Shown one piece after another: positions 6,369 to 14,811 of a stretch of DNA of 37,590 nucleotides. Positions within the stretch are counted from its first letter, which is position 1. Every line of letters starts with the position of its first letter. Under the pieces are notes generated by a model. It did not search any database. It had not been told where the DNA came from and saw nothing but the letters and a program-made list of their open reading frames with translations. The stretch is taken from positions 1-37,590 of the forward strand of contig CAYLJJ010000073.1 of assembly GCA_964384025.1 (NCBI GenBank), read 5' to 3'. This stretch comes from CAYLJJ01 sp964384025 (GTDB taxonomy: Bacteria > Myxococcota_A > Bradymonadia > UBA7976 > UBA1532). The translations under genes and the position numbers were made by a program.

Positions 6369-9209
6369 TCAGCCGGGCTGGGTGAACACCATCTCGAAAC
6401 ATTCTCGGACAGCCCCCACCTCTCGCTGATAATCTCTGAGGAGCTGTTGGGCTGGCTCTCCGGCCTCTCCTCCATAACCCAGGCGCTTGGCGATACGCTG
6501 AAGCCCCTGAGACTCATCGCGAAGCTCAGTCACCGCGCGCCCCCGTTCCATCCGCAAGCGGTGCTCCAGGTTGCGAAGAAAGCGCCAAGCAGAGAGCAGG
6601 CGAGAGGCGCAGGGGAGCAGGCGCTGTTGGGAGAGGCGTTGGAGCGCGCTCACCGTATTGCTGCTCCTTAACCTGGGATCTGCGCCCTGCTCGATCTGGA
6701 AAAGCTGGGTGATGAACTCAATCTCCACGAGCCCTCCTCGGCCCAACTTAGGGTTATATCGACCCGGTTTTTCTCGGGCAAGCTCACGCTCTATACGCAG
6801 CCTGATTTTTCTGATCTCCTCTCGAAAGTTGGGAGGAAGCGGATGCTCATAGGTGAGGGACTCTAGGGTTCGGATCAGGGTCTCTCTGAAGGGAGGAGCG
6901 CCAGAGATGGGGCGCGCGCGCACCAGCGCGAGACGCTCCCAGGGCGCTGCCCGCTGATGATACTCCCGAAAGCGTCCCAGGCGAGTCACCAAGGTCCCCT
7001 GCCGCCCTCCGGGACGTAGGCGAGTGTCTACTTGATAGAGGGCGCCCGCGCGGGTGGGGAGCCCCAAGAGGCTGATCAGCTGCCGGGCGAAGCCTCCAAA
7101 CCAAGCCAGAGCTTCAGAGCCTCGGTCTGGGGGATCTTCGTAGATGATCTGGATATCTAGGTCGCTGCCGTAGCTCATCGCCCTGCCCCCCAGCTTACCC
7201 ATCGCCAGGACTGCACAATCTAGGGGGGCTCCATCGCTGCCTCGAGGGCGATGGAGTTGAACCTCCAGTGCCTGAGCGATGAGAACCTCAAGGATCGCCT
7301 CAGCCAGCGCCGTGAGTCGAGCCTCCAGCTCCTCCATCTTCAATAAACCCGCCAGATCAGCCAGACCGATCTTCAAGGTCTCTCTCAAACGAAAGAGCGC
7401 TAAGCCCTCCAAGAGCGCCTCTCGCCCTACACCCAAGGGGAAGCGCCTCAGCTCCTCGCGATAGCTTTCCGCTCTTAGAGGGCTGTAGAGATCATCCACC
7501 AGGCTGGGGCGACGGATGAGGGCCTCGCTGAGCAGATCAGAGCTGGCGAAGAGGTTGATCAGCAACCCTGCCAAGGCGGGGCGTTCCGCCAAGCTGCTGA
7601 GATATTGAGGTCGTCGAGCCACGGTAGAGATAAAAGCGGTGAGGTGGTTGAGGGCTTTATCAGGATCATAGGAGCGGAAGATCCGGGTCAGGAGATCAAC
7701 CCCTGCCTGGAGACCGCTGGAGGGAGCACGGAGAGAGAAGGGGCTGGTGGGTCGTCGTCCAGCAAGGCGCAGGAGCTGAAGCGCCTGCTCAGGATCCCTT
7801 AGGCCGCCCTGCATCAGGGCCTTTAAGCGGAGCGCTGTTGAGCTGTCCATTGAGAGGGCTGCTCGCGCCAAGAGGCGCTCAGGCTCCTCCTCTTGCCCTC
7901 CTCCCAACAGCTCACAGAGCTGCTTTGAGACCTGGGCTCGACAAAGATCTAAGCGCTCCAACAGGGCAGAATCAGAGGGAAACCCCAGACGCAGCGCCAG
8001 ATGCATCAGGGCCTCTCCTTGAGGCAGGCGATGAAGCTGTCGCTCCTCCTCCATCTGGATTCGGTGTTCTACTCGACGAAAGAGGCGATAGGCCGCCGCG
8101 AGTTCAGCCTGTGCTTGAGCATCTAGGAGCCCCTGAGCTTGGAGCCGCCGTAGCCCTCCCAGGGTGGAGGGATCTCGCAGGAGGGGTTGACGTCCAGAGT
8201 GGATGATCTGAAGGGTTTGAACAAAAAACTCCAGGGCGCGGATACCACCCTCATCCAACTTAAGATCTAAACTCTCTCCCCAGAGGCTGCGATCTCGCCG
8301 ATGCCTCCTGAGGATCTGATCTCGGAGGGCGCGGATCCCCTCCAGGGTGTTGGCGTCCAGACTGCGGCGGTGGATCCAGGGCTCCAGACGCTTGAGGAGC
8401 TCTCGCCCCAGGGTCAGATCTCCAGCGACAGGCCGAGCGCGGAGCCAGGCCATCCGCTCCCAGAGGCGCCCCCAAGCTTCGTAATAGCGCTCGGCGCCCA
8501 ACAGAGAGTTACAGAGAGGGCCACTCTGCCCCTCAGGGCGGAGCCGTAGATCGACCCGAAAGACAAAACCCTCAGCGTTGCGTTGATGGAGAAGCCGGGT
8601 GATGATCTCGCTGACTCGGCAGAAATGAGCGTGGCTGCCCTCAACATCGCAGCCATAAAAGTAGATAAGATCAACATCGGAGCTATAGTTCAGTTCCCAG
8701 CCCCCCAGCTTACCCATCCCCATGACAACAAAGGGGATCTCCCGACCTCTATCATCTAGAGGAGGCCCTAACTTCGCGGTGATGCTCTTGAGGGCGAAGG
8801 CGGTGGCGATCTCCAAGCAGCCCTCAGCCAGGAGGCTCAGAGCGCGGCAAGTCTCCTCCAGGGGAACCGAGAGGAGCACATCGCGGGCGCAGATCCTCAA
8901 GAGGGCCTCAGAGCGGCCCTGCCTCAGGGCCAAGGAGAGCCTCTCTTCATCGGGTTCCACACCGCTCAGCTCCTCTACGCGAGCGATCAAGGCTTGAGGG
9001 TTTAGAGGCTCATGGAGCCGCGAGGGCCTCAAACAGGAGAGGGCCTCAGGGTGACGAAGGAGAAAAGCGCCCAAGCTGCGGCTGTTGCGCAGGACTGGGA
9101 TCAGGGCCTCCAGCACCCCCCCCAAGGGGGCCTGCTGAGCCAGGCGTTTCAAGCGAGCGCTGATCATTGAAGCCTCAGGGAGGCCGTTCAACTCGTTGGT
9201 GAATTTCAT
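6369..9209 (-). CDS. glnE: Bifunctional glutamine synthetase adenylyltransferase / adenylyl-removing enzyme
   Basis: Controls glutamine synthetase by adding AMP to it (low activity) or removing it (high activity), in response to PII protein and glutamine. The 946-residue length is typical. Two nucleotidyltransferase domains are visible. The N-terminal, adenylyl-removing one carries GMGKLGG at ~164-170, then YSSDVDLIYF with metal-binding D178 and D180. The C-terminal, adenylating one carries AMGKLGG near residue 670, then YGSDLDI. Both catalytic Asp pairs are intact. The first ATG has no ribosome binding site. A second in-frame ATG at 9167 (protein beginning MISARLKRL) has GAGG six bases upstream and may be the true start, shortening the protein by 14 residues. 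It is divergent from glmU and followed at 18 bases by ilvE. Confidence 0.95.
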   Translation of the reverse strand: MKFTNELNGLPEASMISARLKRLAQQAPLGGVLEALIPVLRNSRSLGAFLLRHPEALSCLRPSRLHEPLNPQALIARVEELSGVEPDEERLSLALRQGRSEALLRICARDVLLSVPLEETCRALSLLAEGCLEIATAFALKSITAKLGPPLDDRGREIPFVVMGMGKLGGWELNYSSDVDLIYFYGCDVEGSHAHFCRVSEIITRLLHQRNAEGFVFRVDLRLRPEGQSGPLCNSLLGAERYYEAWGRLWERMAWLRARPVAGDLTLGRELLKRLEPWIHRRSLDANTLEGIRALRDQILRRHRRDRSLWGESLDLKLDEGGIRALEFFVQTLQIIHSGRQPLLRDPSTLGGLRRLQAQGLLDAQAQAELAAAYRLFRRVEHRIQMEEERQLHRLPQGEALMHLALRLGFPSDSALLERLDLCRAQVSKQLCELLGGGQEEEPERLLARAALSMDSSTALRLKALMQGGLRDPEQALQLLRLAGRRPTSPFSLRAPSSGLQAGVDLLTRIFRSYDPDKALNHLTAFISTVARRPQYLSSLAERPALAGLLINLFASSDLLSEALIRRPSLVDDLYSPLRAESYREELRRFPLGVGREALLEGLALFRLRETLKIGLADLAGLLKMEELEARLTALAEAILEVLIAQALEVQLHRPRGSDGAPLDCAVLAMGKLGGRAMSYGSDLDIQIIYEDPPDRGSEALAWFGGFARQLISLLGLPTRAGALYQVDTRLRPGGRQGTLVTRLGRFREYHQRAAPWERLALVRARPISGAPPFRETLIRTLESLTYEHPLPPNFREEIRKIRLRIERELAREKPGRYNPKLGRGGLVEIEFITQLFQIEQGADPRLRSSNTVSALQRLSQQRLLPCASRLLSAWRFLRNLEHRLRMERGRAVTELRDESQGLQRIAKRLGYGGEAGEPAQQLLRDYQREVGAVRECFEMVFTQPG

Positions 9210-9327
9210 CAGAAGGTGAAGCTAGGGCTTGCTTGAAGAGAGCGCTAGAGCAAAAAAGGTGATGAAGAGCCCGCTTGAAGGGACCAAAGAGAGGCCCCTC
9301 AGCCCAAACAATAAGAGAGGAGAGGCG

Positions 9328-10734
9328 ATGAGCCCCAAAGCAGCGTTGATCATGGCCGCAGGCCGAGGTACGCGGATGCGCTCTAAGCTCAACAAAGTCT
9401 TGCACCCCGTAGCGGGTCGTCCAATGATCCACGCTCCAGTGGAGCTGGCCTTGTCGCTGGGAGCGGAGAAGATCGTGGTGATCTTAGGGCATCAGCGAGA
9501 GGCGGTGGAGGCGGAGCTGCATGCTGCCTTTCCGGAGGCCCCCATCCATATCGCGGTTCAGGAGCAGCAGCTTGGGACCGCTCATGCCGTTCTCTGTGGA
9601 GCAGAAGCTCTGGCTGGCTTTCATGGGCAGATCTTGATCCTCTCGGGAGATGTCCCCTGCCTTCGCCTGGAGCAGCTTAAGGCGCTGGAGAAGGTCACAG
9701 GAGAGGCCGCCTTGGGGGTGATGGGGATGCGTCTGGAGATCCCCGCTGTCTATGGTCGCCTGATTCGTGATGAGACGGGGAGCTTGGTGGCGATCAGAGA
9801 GGCCCGCGATTGTCGCCCTGAGCAGCTCAAGATTCAGGAGGTCAACGCGGGGATCTACTGCGCTCAGGCCAGCTTCCTCTTTGAGGGTCTGAAGCGCCTG
9901 GGACAGGAAAACGCTCAGGGGGAATACTATCTGACCGATCTGGTAGCTGAGGCGAGGAGCGCGGGGCTGGAGTTGCGAGATTTGGTGTTGGGAGACCAAG
10001 CGGCGCTGGAGCTGCGAGGCATCAATGACCGCCTCGATCTAGCCCAGGCTGAAGCGATGATCCAAGCGCGGCTGGCTGAAGAGCTGATGCAGAGTGGGGT
10101 GAGCATCCAAGATCCTCGTCGTCTGCGTTTGGAGTGGGGGGTGCGAGTAGAGCCTGACACGATCATCGGCCCCGATGTTGCGCTCCTGGGAGAGACGCGG
10201 GTGGGGCGGGGTTGTGTATTGGGGCAAGGGGTCTGGCTCAAGGATACGGAGGTGGGAGAAGGCTCTCAGATTCACCCCTATAGCCTCGCGGAGCGGGCGC
10301 AGATTGGTCCCGCCTGTGCTGTGGGTCCCTTCGCGCGGCTCCGAGAGGGGACGATCCTCAAGCGAGAGGTACGGGTGGGTAACTTTGTAGAGACCAAGAA
10401 GGCTCAACTGGACGAGGGGGTTAAGGCCAGTCACCTCAGCTATCTGGGAGACACTCATATCGGCGCGGGCAGCAACATCGGAGCGGGGACGATCACCTGT
10501 AATTACGACGGAGTCCATAAGCACCACACCGAGATCGGCGCTGGAGCTTTTATCGGCTCAGACAGCCAGCTTGTTGCTCCTGTGGAGGTGGGAGAGGGGG
10601 CCTATGTGGGAGCGGGCAGCACCATCACCGAGGATATCCCTAAGGATGCCTTAGCGCTGAGCCGGATGCGACAGAAAAACATCGAGGGCTGGGCTGCACA
10701 GCGCCGCGCTCTACTCAAGAAGGAAAAAATTTAA
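9328..10734 (+). CDS. glmU: Bifunctional GlcNAc-1-phosphate uridyltransferase / glucosamine-1-phosphate acetyltransferase
   Basis: Makes UDP-GlcNAc, the precursor of peptidoglycan and lipopolysaccharide, in two steps. The N-terminal half has the pyrophosphorylase signature (AAGRGTRMRSKLNKVLHPVAG near residues 8-28). The C-terminal half is a left-handed beta-helix acetyltransferase with hexapeptide repeats and the conserved SHLSYLGD ... GAGTITCNYDG segment. The reading frame is open from 9229, but 33 extra N-terminal residues unlike any GlmU would result. The ATG at 9328 follows AGAGAGGAGAGG and gives a normal 468-residue protein starting MSPKAALIMAAGRGTRM. The stop codon TAA is immediately followed by the glmS ATG, so the two are tightly coupled. 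The promoter should lie in the divergent glnE-glmU gap (9210-9327), but I could not fix one. Confidence 0.96.
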   Translation: MSPKAALIMAAGRGTRMRSKLNKVLHPVAGRPMIHAPVELALSLGAEKIVVILGHQREAVEAELHAAFPEAPIHIAVQEQQLGTAHAVLCGAEALAGFHGQILILSGDVPCLRLEQLKALEKVTGEAALGVMGMRLEIPAVYGRLIRDETGSLVAIREARDCRPEQLKIQEVNAGIYCAQASFLFEGLKRLGQENAQGEYYLTDLVAEARSAGLELRDLVLGDQAALELRGINDRLDLAQAEAMIQARLAEELMQSGVSIQDPRRLRLEWGVRVEPDTIIGPDVALLGETRVGRGCVLGQGVWLKDTEVGEGSQIHPYSLAERAQIGPACAVGPFARLREGTILKREVRVGNFVETKKAQLDEGVKASHLSYLGDTHIGAGSNIGAGTITCNYDGVHKHHTEIGAGAFIGSDSQLVAPVEVGEGAYVGAGSTITEDIPKDALALSRMRQKNIEGWAAQRRALLKKEKI

Positions 10735-12561
10735 ATGTGTGGAATCGTTGGTTATGTAGGCCCTCGTCAAAGCGCAGAGTTTCTGCTCAGCGGCCTGAAA
10801 AGCTTGGAGTATCGCGGCTATGATTCAGCGGGTCTGGCCATCTACGACGGCCAGCAAACCCAGACCCTACGCTCTGTGGGGAAGCTGATCCATCTGAGCC
10901 GAATGTTGGCTGAGCAGCCGCTCTTTGGCAGCTTGGGTATCGGTCATACTCGATGGGCTACACACGGGCGGCCCTCGGAGATAAACGCCCACCCTCACCG
11001 CGCGGGGTCAGTGCATGTGGTCCACAACGGCATCTTAGAGAACCATCTAGAGTTGCGAGCGGAGCTGGAGGCGCGGGGACATCTCTTCCAGAGTGAGACA
11101 GATACGGAGATCTTCAGCCATTTCATCCGAGAGAAGATCGAAGCGGGGAGCCCCTTAGTTGAGGCGGTGCGCGCGGTCTTGGCTGAGGTGCGGGGCAGCT
11201 ATGCCCTCCTGGTTCTCTCGGAGACGGAGCCAGACAAGTTGGTGGTCGCTAAGAACGCCAGCCCGATGGTGATCGGCTTGGGAGAGGGGGAGATGTTTTT
11301 GGCCAGCGACATCCCTGCGTTGATCAACTACACCCGACAGATGATCTTTCTTCATGAAGGAGATCTGGCGGTGGTCACCTGTGACAGAGTTGAGATCAGC
11401 GTCGATGGGGAACCTGTCGAGCGCCCCATCAAACGGATCAGCTGGACTCCAGGGCAGGCGGAGAAAGGGGGCTATAAGCATTTTATGCTCAAGGAGATCC
11501 ATGAGCAGCCCCGCGCCCTGGCTGACACTCTCCGGGGCCGGATCTCTTTGGAGTTGGGGGATGTTCATCTGGAGAATGTCCAACTGACAGAGGCGGAGAT
11601 CCAGGGCTTTGATCGCATCACTCTCTGCGCTTGCGGGACCGCTTGGCACGCGGCTCTCTTGGGTAAGGTGCTGATCGAAGAGGCTACTCGGATTCCGGTT
11701 GAGGTCGATCTGGGCTCTGAGTTTCGCTATCGAGATCCCATCATCGATGAGTACAGCCTTTTTATCGCCGTGAGTCAGTCGGGGGAGACCGCCGATACCT
11801 TGGCGGCCCTGCGCGAGGCCAAGGGGCGCGGGGCGCGGATCTTAAGCATCTGTAACAGCATCGAGAGCAGTATCGCTCGTGCCTCAGATGATCTGATTTA
11901 CACCCATGCAGGCCCAGAGATCGGGGTGGCCAGCACCAAAGCTTTTCTCACTCAGGTCACCGCTCTCCAGCTCCTCTCTCTCTTTCTGGGCCGCCGTCGA
12001 GGGCGGCTCTCTGCTGAGCAGATCCGCGAGCGCCTCCAGGGCCTCTCACAGCTCCCTCAGCAGATCGAACAGGTTCTCAAGCGGGAGCCAGAGATCAAGC
12101 TGATCGCTCAGCGCTTTATGGGCGCCCGAGATTTCCTCTATTTGGGACGAGGGATGAACTTCCCCATCGCCCTGGAGGGCGCCCTTAAGCTCAAGGAGAT
12201 CAGCTATATTCATGCTGAGGGCTATGCTGCGGGCGAGATGAAGCATGGACCCATCGCCCTCATCGATGAAGAGATGCCTGTAGTGATCATCGCCACCCAA
12301 GACCAGCACTATGAGAAGACCCTCTCTAACCTCGAGGAGGTGAGGGCTCGGGAGGGGCGCATCATCGCGCTGGCTCAGGAGGGGGATGAGGCGATCTTAG
12401 GAGTGTCCGATGCTCAGCTCTGGGTCCTCAAAATCCCTAAGCTGCTTCAACCCATCCTAAACACAGTGCCTCTTCAACTCCTGGCCTATCATATCGCCGA
12501 TCTCAAGGGTACAGATATAGATCAACCTCGAAATCTGGCCAAGAGTGTTACCGTCGAGTGA
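10735..12561 (+). CDS. glmS: Glutamine-fructose-6-phosphate aminotransferase (isomerising)
   Basis: Makes glucosamine-6-phosphate from fructose-6-phosphate and glutamine, feeding GlmU. The 608-residue protein begins MCGIVGYVG, so cysteine 2 is the N-terminal glutaminase nucleophile after Met removal. Next come the glutaminase motifs (YRGYDSAG, HTRWATHG, SETDTE) and two SIS sugar-isomerase domains (CGTAWHAAL, SQSGETADTL, EISYIHAEGYAAGEMKHGPIALID). It ends in the usual PRNLAKSVTVE. The ATG abuts the glmU stop, and the AGAAGGA in the last glmU codons acts as its ribosome binding site. There is no room for a glmS ribozyme leader between the genes. PEP/product control at the RNA level is therefore not evident. 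The 105-bp tandem repeat starts ten bases after the stop. Confidence 0.96.
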   Translation: MCGIVGYVGPRQSAEFLLSGLKSLEYRGYDSAGLAIYDGQQTQTLRSVGKLIHLSRMLAEQPLFGSLGIGHTRWATHGRPSEINAHPHRAGSVHVVHNGILENHLELRAELEARGHLFQSETDTEIFSHFIREKIEAGSPLVEAVRAVLAEVRGSYALLVLSETEPDKLVVAKNASPMVIGLGEGEMFLASDIPALINYTRQMIFLHEGDLAVVTCDRVEISVDGEPVERPIKRISWTPGQAEKGGYKHFMLKEIHEQPRALADTLRGRISLELGDVHLENVQLTEAEIQGFDRITLCACGTAWHAALLGKVLIEEATRIPVEVDLGSEFRYRDPIIDEYSLFIAVSQSGETADTLAALREAKGRGARILSICNSIESSIARASDDLIYTHAGPEIGVASTKAFLTQVTALQLLSLFLGRRRGRLSAEQIRERLQGLSQLPQQIEQVLKREPEIKLIAQRFMGARDFLYLGRGMNFPIALEGALKLKEISYIHAEGYAAGEMKHGPIALIDEEMPVVIIATQDQHYEKTLSNLEEVRAREGRIIALAQEGDEAILGVSDAQLWVLKIPKLLQPILNTVPLQLLAYHIADLKGTDIDQPRNLAKSVTVE

Positions 12562-12570
12562 CTATGAAAA

Positions 12571-12780
12571 AAACCTGTACACCTCAGCGGCGCTCTCTTC
12601 TCACGTTGCTCTAACATGGCGGAGAGGGCAAAGCTCTCGGGGCAAGTGGCGCAGCCGCAGGCTGTGTTGCTGGGGAAACCTGTACACCTCAGCGGCGCTC
12701 TCTTCTCACGTTGCTCTAACATGGCGGAGAGGGCAAAGCTCTCGGGGCAAGTGGCGCAGCCGCAGGCTGTGTTGCTGGGG
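12571..12780. repeat. Perfect 105-bp tandem direct repeat, two copies
   Basis: Bases 12571-12675 are repeated without a mismatch as 12676-12780, head to tail, between glmS and rplU. Each unit contains a small hairpin CAGCC-GCA-GGCTG (12652-12664 in copy 1) and a weaker GAGAG/CTCTC stem (12622-12638). Because 105 is a multiple of three, open frames pass through both copies on either strand, giving 35-residue repeats. Neither frame has a good start or protein-like composition, so I read this as a non-coding element. The unit is compatible with a dispersed intergenic repeat family, but copies elsewhere cannot be seen from this window. Confidence 0.9.
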
Positions 12781-12825
12781 AAGAGGATGTGGTGAAGTGG
12801 CGAGGATATTGTTGAGAGGAGATCA

Positions 12826-12854
12826 TTGACGCTCTAGAGGAGCTGATGTATTTT
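12826..12854 (+). promoter_or_regulatory. Sigma-70-like promoter for rplU-rpmA
   Basis: TTGACG (12826-12831), a 17-base spacer, and TATTTT (12849-12854) form a good -35/-10 pair. The predicted transcription start near 12861 leaves a leader of about 37 bases before the rplU ATG. Position and orientation fit a promoter for the ribosomal protein genes, possibly continuing into obgE. Confidence 0.6.
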
Positions 12855-12897
12855 GCGCGGCCTCTAAGTCCAACCCCCAAGTTTCTAGGACGTTTCT

Positions 12898-13209
12898 ATG
12901 TACGCAATCATCAAGACAGGCGGGAAGCAGCATCGCGTGAGCACAGGCGATCATCTTCGCGTCGAGAAGTTGGAGGGAGAGGTCGGCTCCTCTGTCCAGC
13001 TTGATCAGGTCCTGTTGGTGGGTGGTGAGGGCGAGACCCACATCGGCCGCCCCAGGCTTGAAGGTGCTCAGGTCCAAGCCCGCATCTGCCGTCAGGCGCG
13101 CGGGGCCAAGATCATCATCTTTAAGAAGACCCGCCGCCAGGGCTACCATAAAAAGCAGGGTCATCGGCAACACTACACCGAGCTTGAAATCACAGGCATC
13201 CAGCTTTAA
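12898..13209 (+). CDS. rplU: 50S ribosomal protein L21
   Basis: A 103-residue protein of normal length beginning MYAIIKTGGKQHRVSTGD, the L21 signature. The C-terminal region is typical (KKTRRQGYHKKQGHRQHYTELEITGI). L21 binds 23S rRNA in the large subunit. An AGGA lies about six bases before the ATG, and a clear promoter lies 44-72 bases upstream. rpmA follows after 12 bases and obgE after that, the widely conserved rplU-rpmA-obg order. Confidence 0.97.
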   Translation: MYAIIKTGGKQHRVSTGDHLRVEKLEGEVGSSVQLDQVLLVGGEGETHIGRPRLEGAQVQARICRQARGAKIIIFKKTRRQGYHKKQGHRQHYTELEITGIQL

Positions 13210-13221
13210 GGAGGCTCAAAA

Positions 13222-13473
13222 ATGGCCCATAAGAAGGGACAAGGAAGTACTCGCAACGGTCGTGACTCCAACGCACAACGCCGTGGAGTGAAGCGTTTTG
13301 ACGGTCAATTTGTTCGTGCAGGTAATATTTTGGTTCGTCAGTGTGGCACGCGCATCCGTGCTGGAAACAATGTTGGTTTGGGACGAGACCATACACTATT
13401 TGCGTTGATCGATGGGACTGTTAAGTTTGAGTCCTATGGCCGCAAACAGAAGAAGCGGGTCGCGGTTTACTAG
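13222..13473 (+). CDS. rpmA: 50S ribosomal protein L27
   Basis: An 83-residue protein starting MAHKKGQGSTRNGRDSNAQR, with the family motif GGxRF-like VKRFDGQFV and the block AGNILVRQCGTR. L27 lies near the peptidyl-transferase centre and its N-terminus reaches the tRNA ends. The sequence starts directly with the mature-type MAHKKG, with no N-terminal extension to be cleaved. A strong AAGGAGG precedes the ATG. Base use is a little richer in A+T than the neighbours, as expected for a highly expressed ribosomal gene. The usual Arg in QRGT is Cys here (QCGT). Confidence 0.97.
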   Translation: MAHKKGQGSTRNGRDSNAQRRGVKRFDGQFVRAGNILVRQCGTRIRAGNNVGLGRDHTLFALIDGTVKFESYGRKQKKRVAVY

Positions 13474-13547
13474 AGGTCCTTTAAAGCTTTCCCACCCGAG
13501 CCATAACCACCCCTCCTCTTCCTATCCAGAAAAAACCAGGTAGCATC

Positions 13548-14567
13548 ATGAAGTTTATCGATGAGGTCCAGATTTATGTGTGCTCTGGAGCAGGAGGAGC
13601 GGGCGCGGTCAGCTTTCGACGTGAGAAATTTGTCCCCAGGGGAGGCCCCGATGGAGGCGATGGAGGCCGTGGAGGAGATGTAAGTTTCTACGCTGATCCT
13701 GCCCTCGCGACCCTGATGGATCTGCGCTACAAACGCAGGCATATCGCACAACAGGGGCGCCCAGGAACGGGTAAAAACTGCACAGGAGCTGGGGGCCGCT
13801 CATTGGAGATCTCCGTTCCGGTGGGTACTCAGATTAAAGACGCCGAGAGTGGTGAGTTGCTTAAGGATCTCGTAGAGGCGAAGCAGCGTTTTGTGATCGC
13901 CCGAGGGGGCTTAGGAGGGCGAGGAAACTCCGCCTTTGCCACCCCTTCACGGCGCAGCCCGGACTTCGCGCAGCCGGGGCGCCCTGGAGAGGAGCGAGAG
14001 TTGCTGCTGGAGCTGAAGCTGCTGGCTGATGTTGGCCTCGTGGGTTTCCCCAACGCGGGCAAATCAACCTTGGTGAGCCGTATGAGCCGCGCCCGTCCTC
14101 GTATCGCCGATTACCCCTTCACCACCCTCCGCCCCAACTTGGGTATGGTCCGCGTAGATGAAGAGCGCAGCTATGTGATCGCTGATATGCCGGGGCTTAT
14201 CCGAGGCGCGGCCGAGGGAGCGGGTCTGGGGATCCGCTTTCTCAAGCATATCGAGCGCTGCTCTCTCTTTGTCTTTCTGGTGACTCAGGACCTGGAGCCT
14301 GGGCGAGATCCTTTGGGAGATTTTCGAGCCCTTAGAGAGGAGCTGGGGCGTTATCAACCGCTGCTCTTAAAGCGACCCTATCTGGTGGTGCTCTCTCAGA
14401 TGGATCGCCCTGAGGTCAGCGAGCAGCTCTCAGCGCTTCAGGAGGCCCTCAAGGAGGAGCCTGCTCTCTTGGGTCTCTCTGCGATCACCGGTCAAGGGCT
14501 AAAGGAGCTCCAAGCCGCTGTGGCTCAGGCGCTCCTGGATTCAGGACGTTGGGGAGAGTACTCCTAA
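13548..14567 (+). CDS. obgE: Obg-family ribosome-assembly GTPase
   Basis: A 339-residue P-loop GTPase that binds the 50S subunit and links ribosome maturation to nucleotide levels. The N-terminal glycine-rich Obg domain (1-158) contains GGxGGxG-type repeats such as GGPDGGDGGRGGDV. The G domain has G1 GFPNAGKST (167-174), G2 with PFTTL, and G3 DMPGLIRGAAEGAGLG (213-228). G5 is LSAITGQG. The G4 motif, normally NKxD, reads SQMD (283-286), an unusual change in the guanine-specificity loop. It lacks the extra C-terminal domain seen in some Obg proteins. It lies 74 bases after rpmA in the conserved order, and an AGG-containing site precedes the ATG. Confidence 0.95.
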   Translation: MKFIDEVQIYVCSGAGGAGAVSFRREKFVPRGGPDGGDGGRGGDVSFYADPALATLMDLRYKRRHIAQQGRPGTGKNCTGAGGRSLEISVPVGTQIKDAESGELLKDLVEAKQRFVIARGGLGGRGNSAFATPSRRSPDFAQPGRPGEERELLLELKLLADVGLVGFPNAGKSTLVSRMSRARPRIADYPFTTLRPNLGMVRVDEERSYVIADMPGLIRGAAEGAGLGIRFLKHIERCSLFVFLVTQDLEPGRDPLGDFRALREELGRYQPLLLKRPYLVVLSQMDRPEVSEQLSALQEALKEEPALLGLSAITGQGLKELQAAVAQALLDSGRWGEYS

Positions 14568-14626
14568 CGCGAAATAAAACAGGCAGTCGTGAAGATGTGG
14601 TAGTTTGAAGGTCTGAGAGCAAATGT

Positions 14627-14663
14627 AGTCACTCAGCTTTTACGAAATTTGATGACTTTTTTT
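14627..14663 (+). terminator. Possible Rho-independent terminator after obgE
   Basis: AGTCA-(C)-TCA (14627-14635) pairs with TGA-TGACT (14650-14657), with one bulged base and a 14-base loop. The stem runs straight into seven T (14657-14663). The stem is AT-rich and therefore weak, but its place 60 bases after obgE and the T-run fit a terminator. The rest of the gap to 14811 shows no gene that I can support. Confidence 0.45.
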
Positions 14664-14811
14664 CTAGGCTCCTGATTACGCCCTCTCCGATCTCCCTGCT
14701 GTTTGGTGGGTTGTATCCGCCACTGCGGAGAAGCACCCATAAGACATTCGCGTTCGTGCATCCAAAAACTAGAACATCGAGTGCAACCATCGATCAAGGA
14801 GCCTGGATTCT

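Noticed and set aside
6847..8549. Several long frames on both strands inside glnE
   Set aside because: They lie within a gene with two fully conserved catalytic domains and are shadows of its codon bias.
9229..9327. A longer GlmU starting at 9229
   Set aside because: The extra 33 residues match nothing in GlmU; a good ribosome binding site and a family-like start are at 9328.
10725..10740. A glmS ribozyme leader
   Set aside because: glmS starts directly after the glmU stop codon, so there is no untranslated leader.
12545..12829. Small repeat proteins encoded by the 105-bp tandem repeat, on either strand
   Set aside because: No ribosome binding site before any start and biased composition; the open frames follow simply from a repeat length divisible by three.
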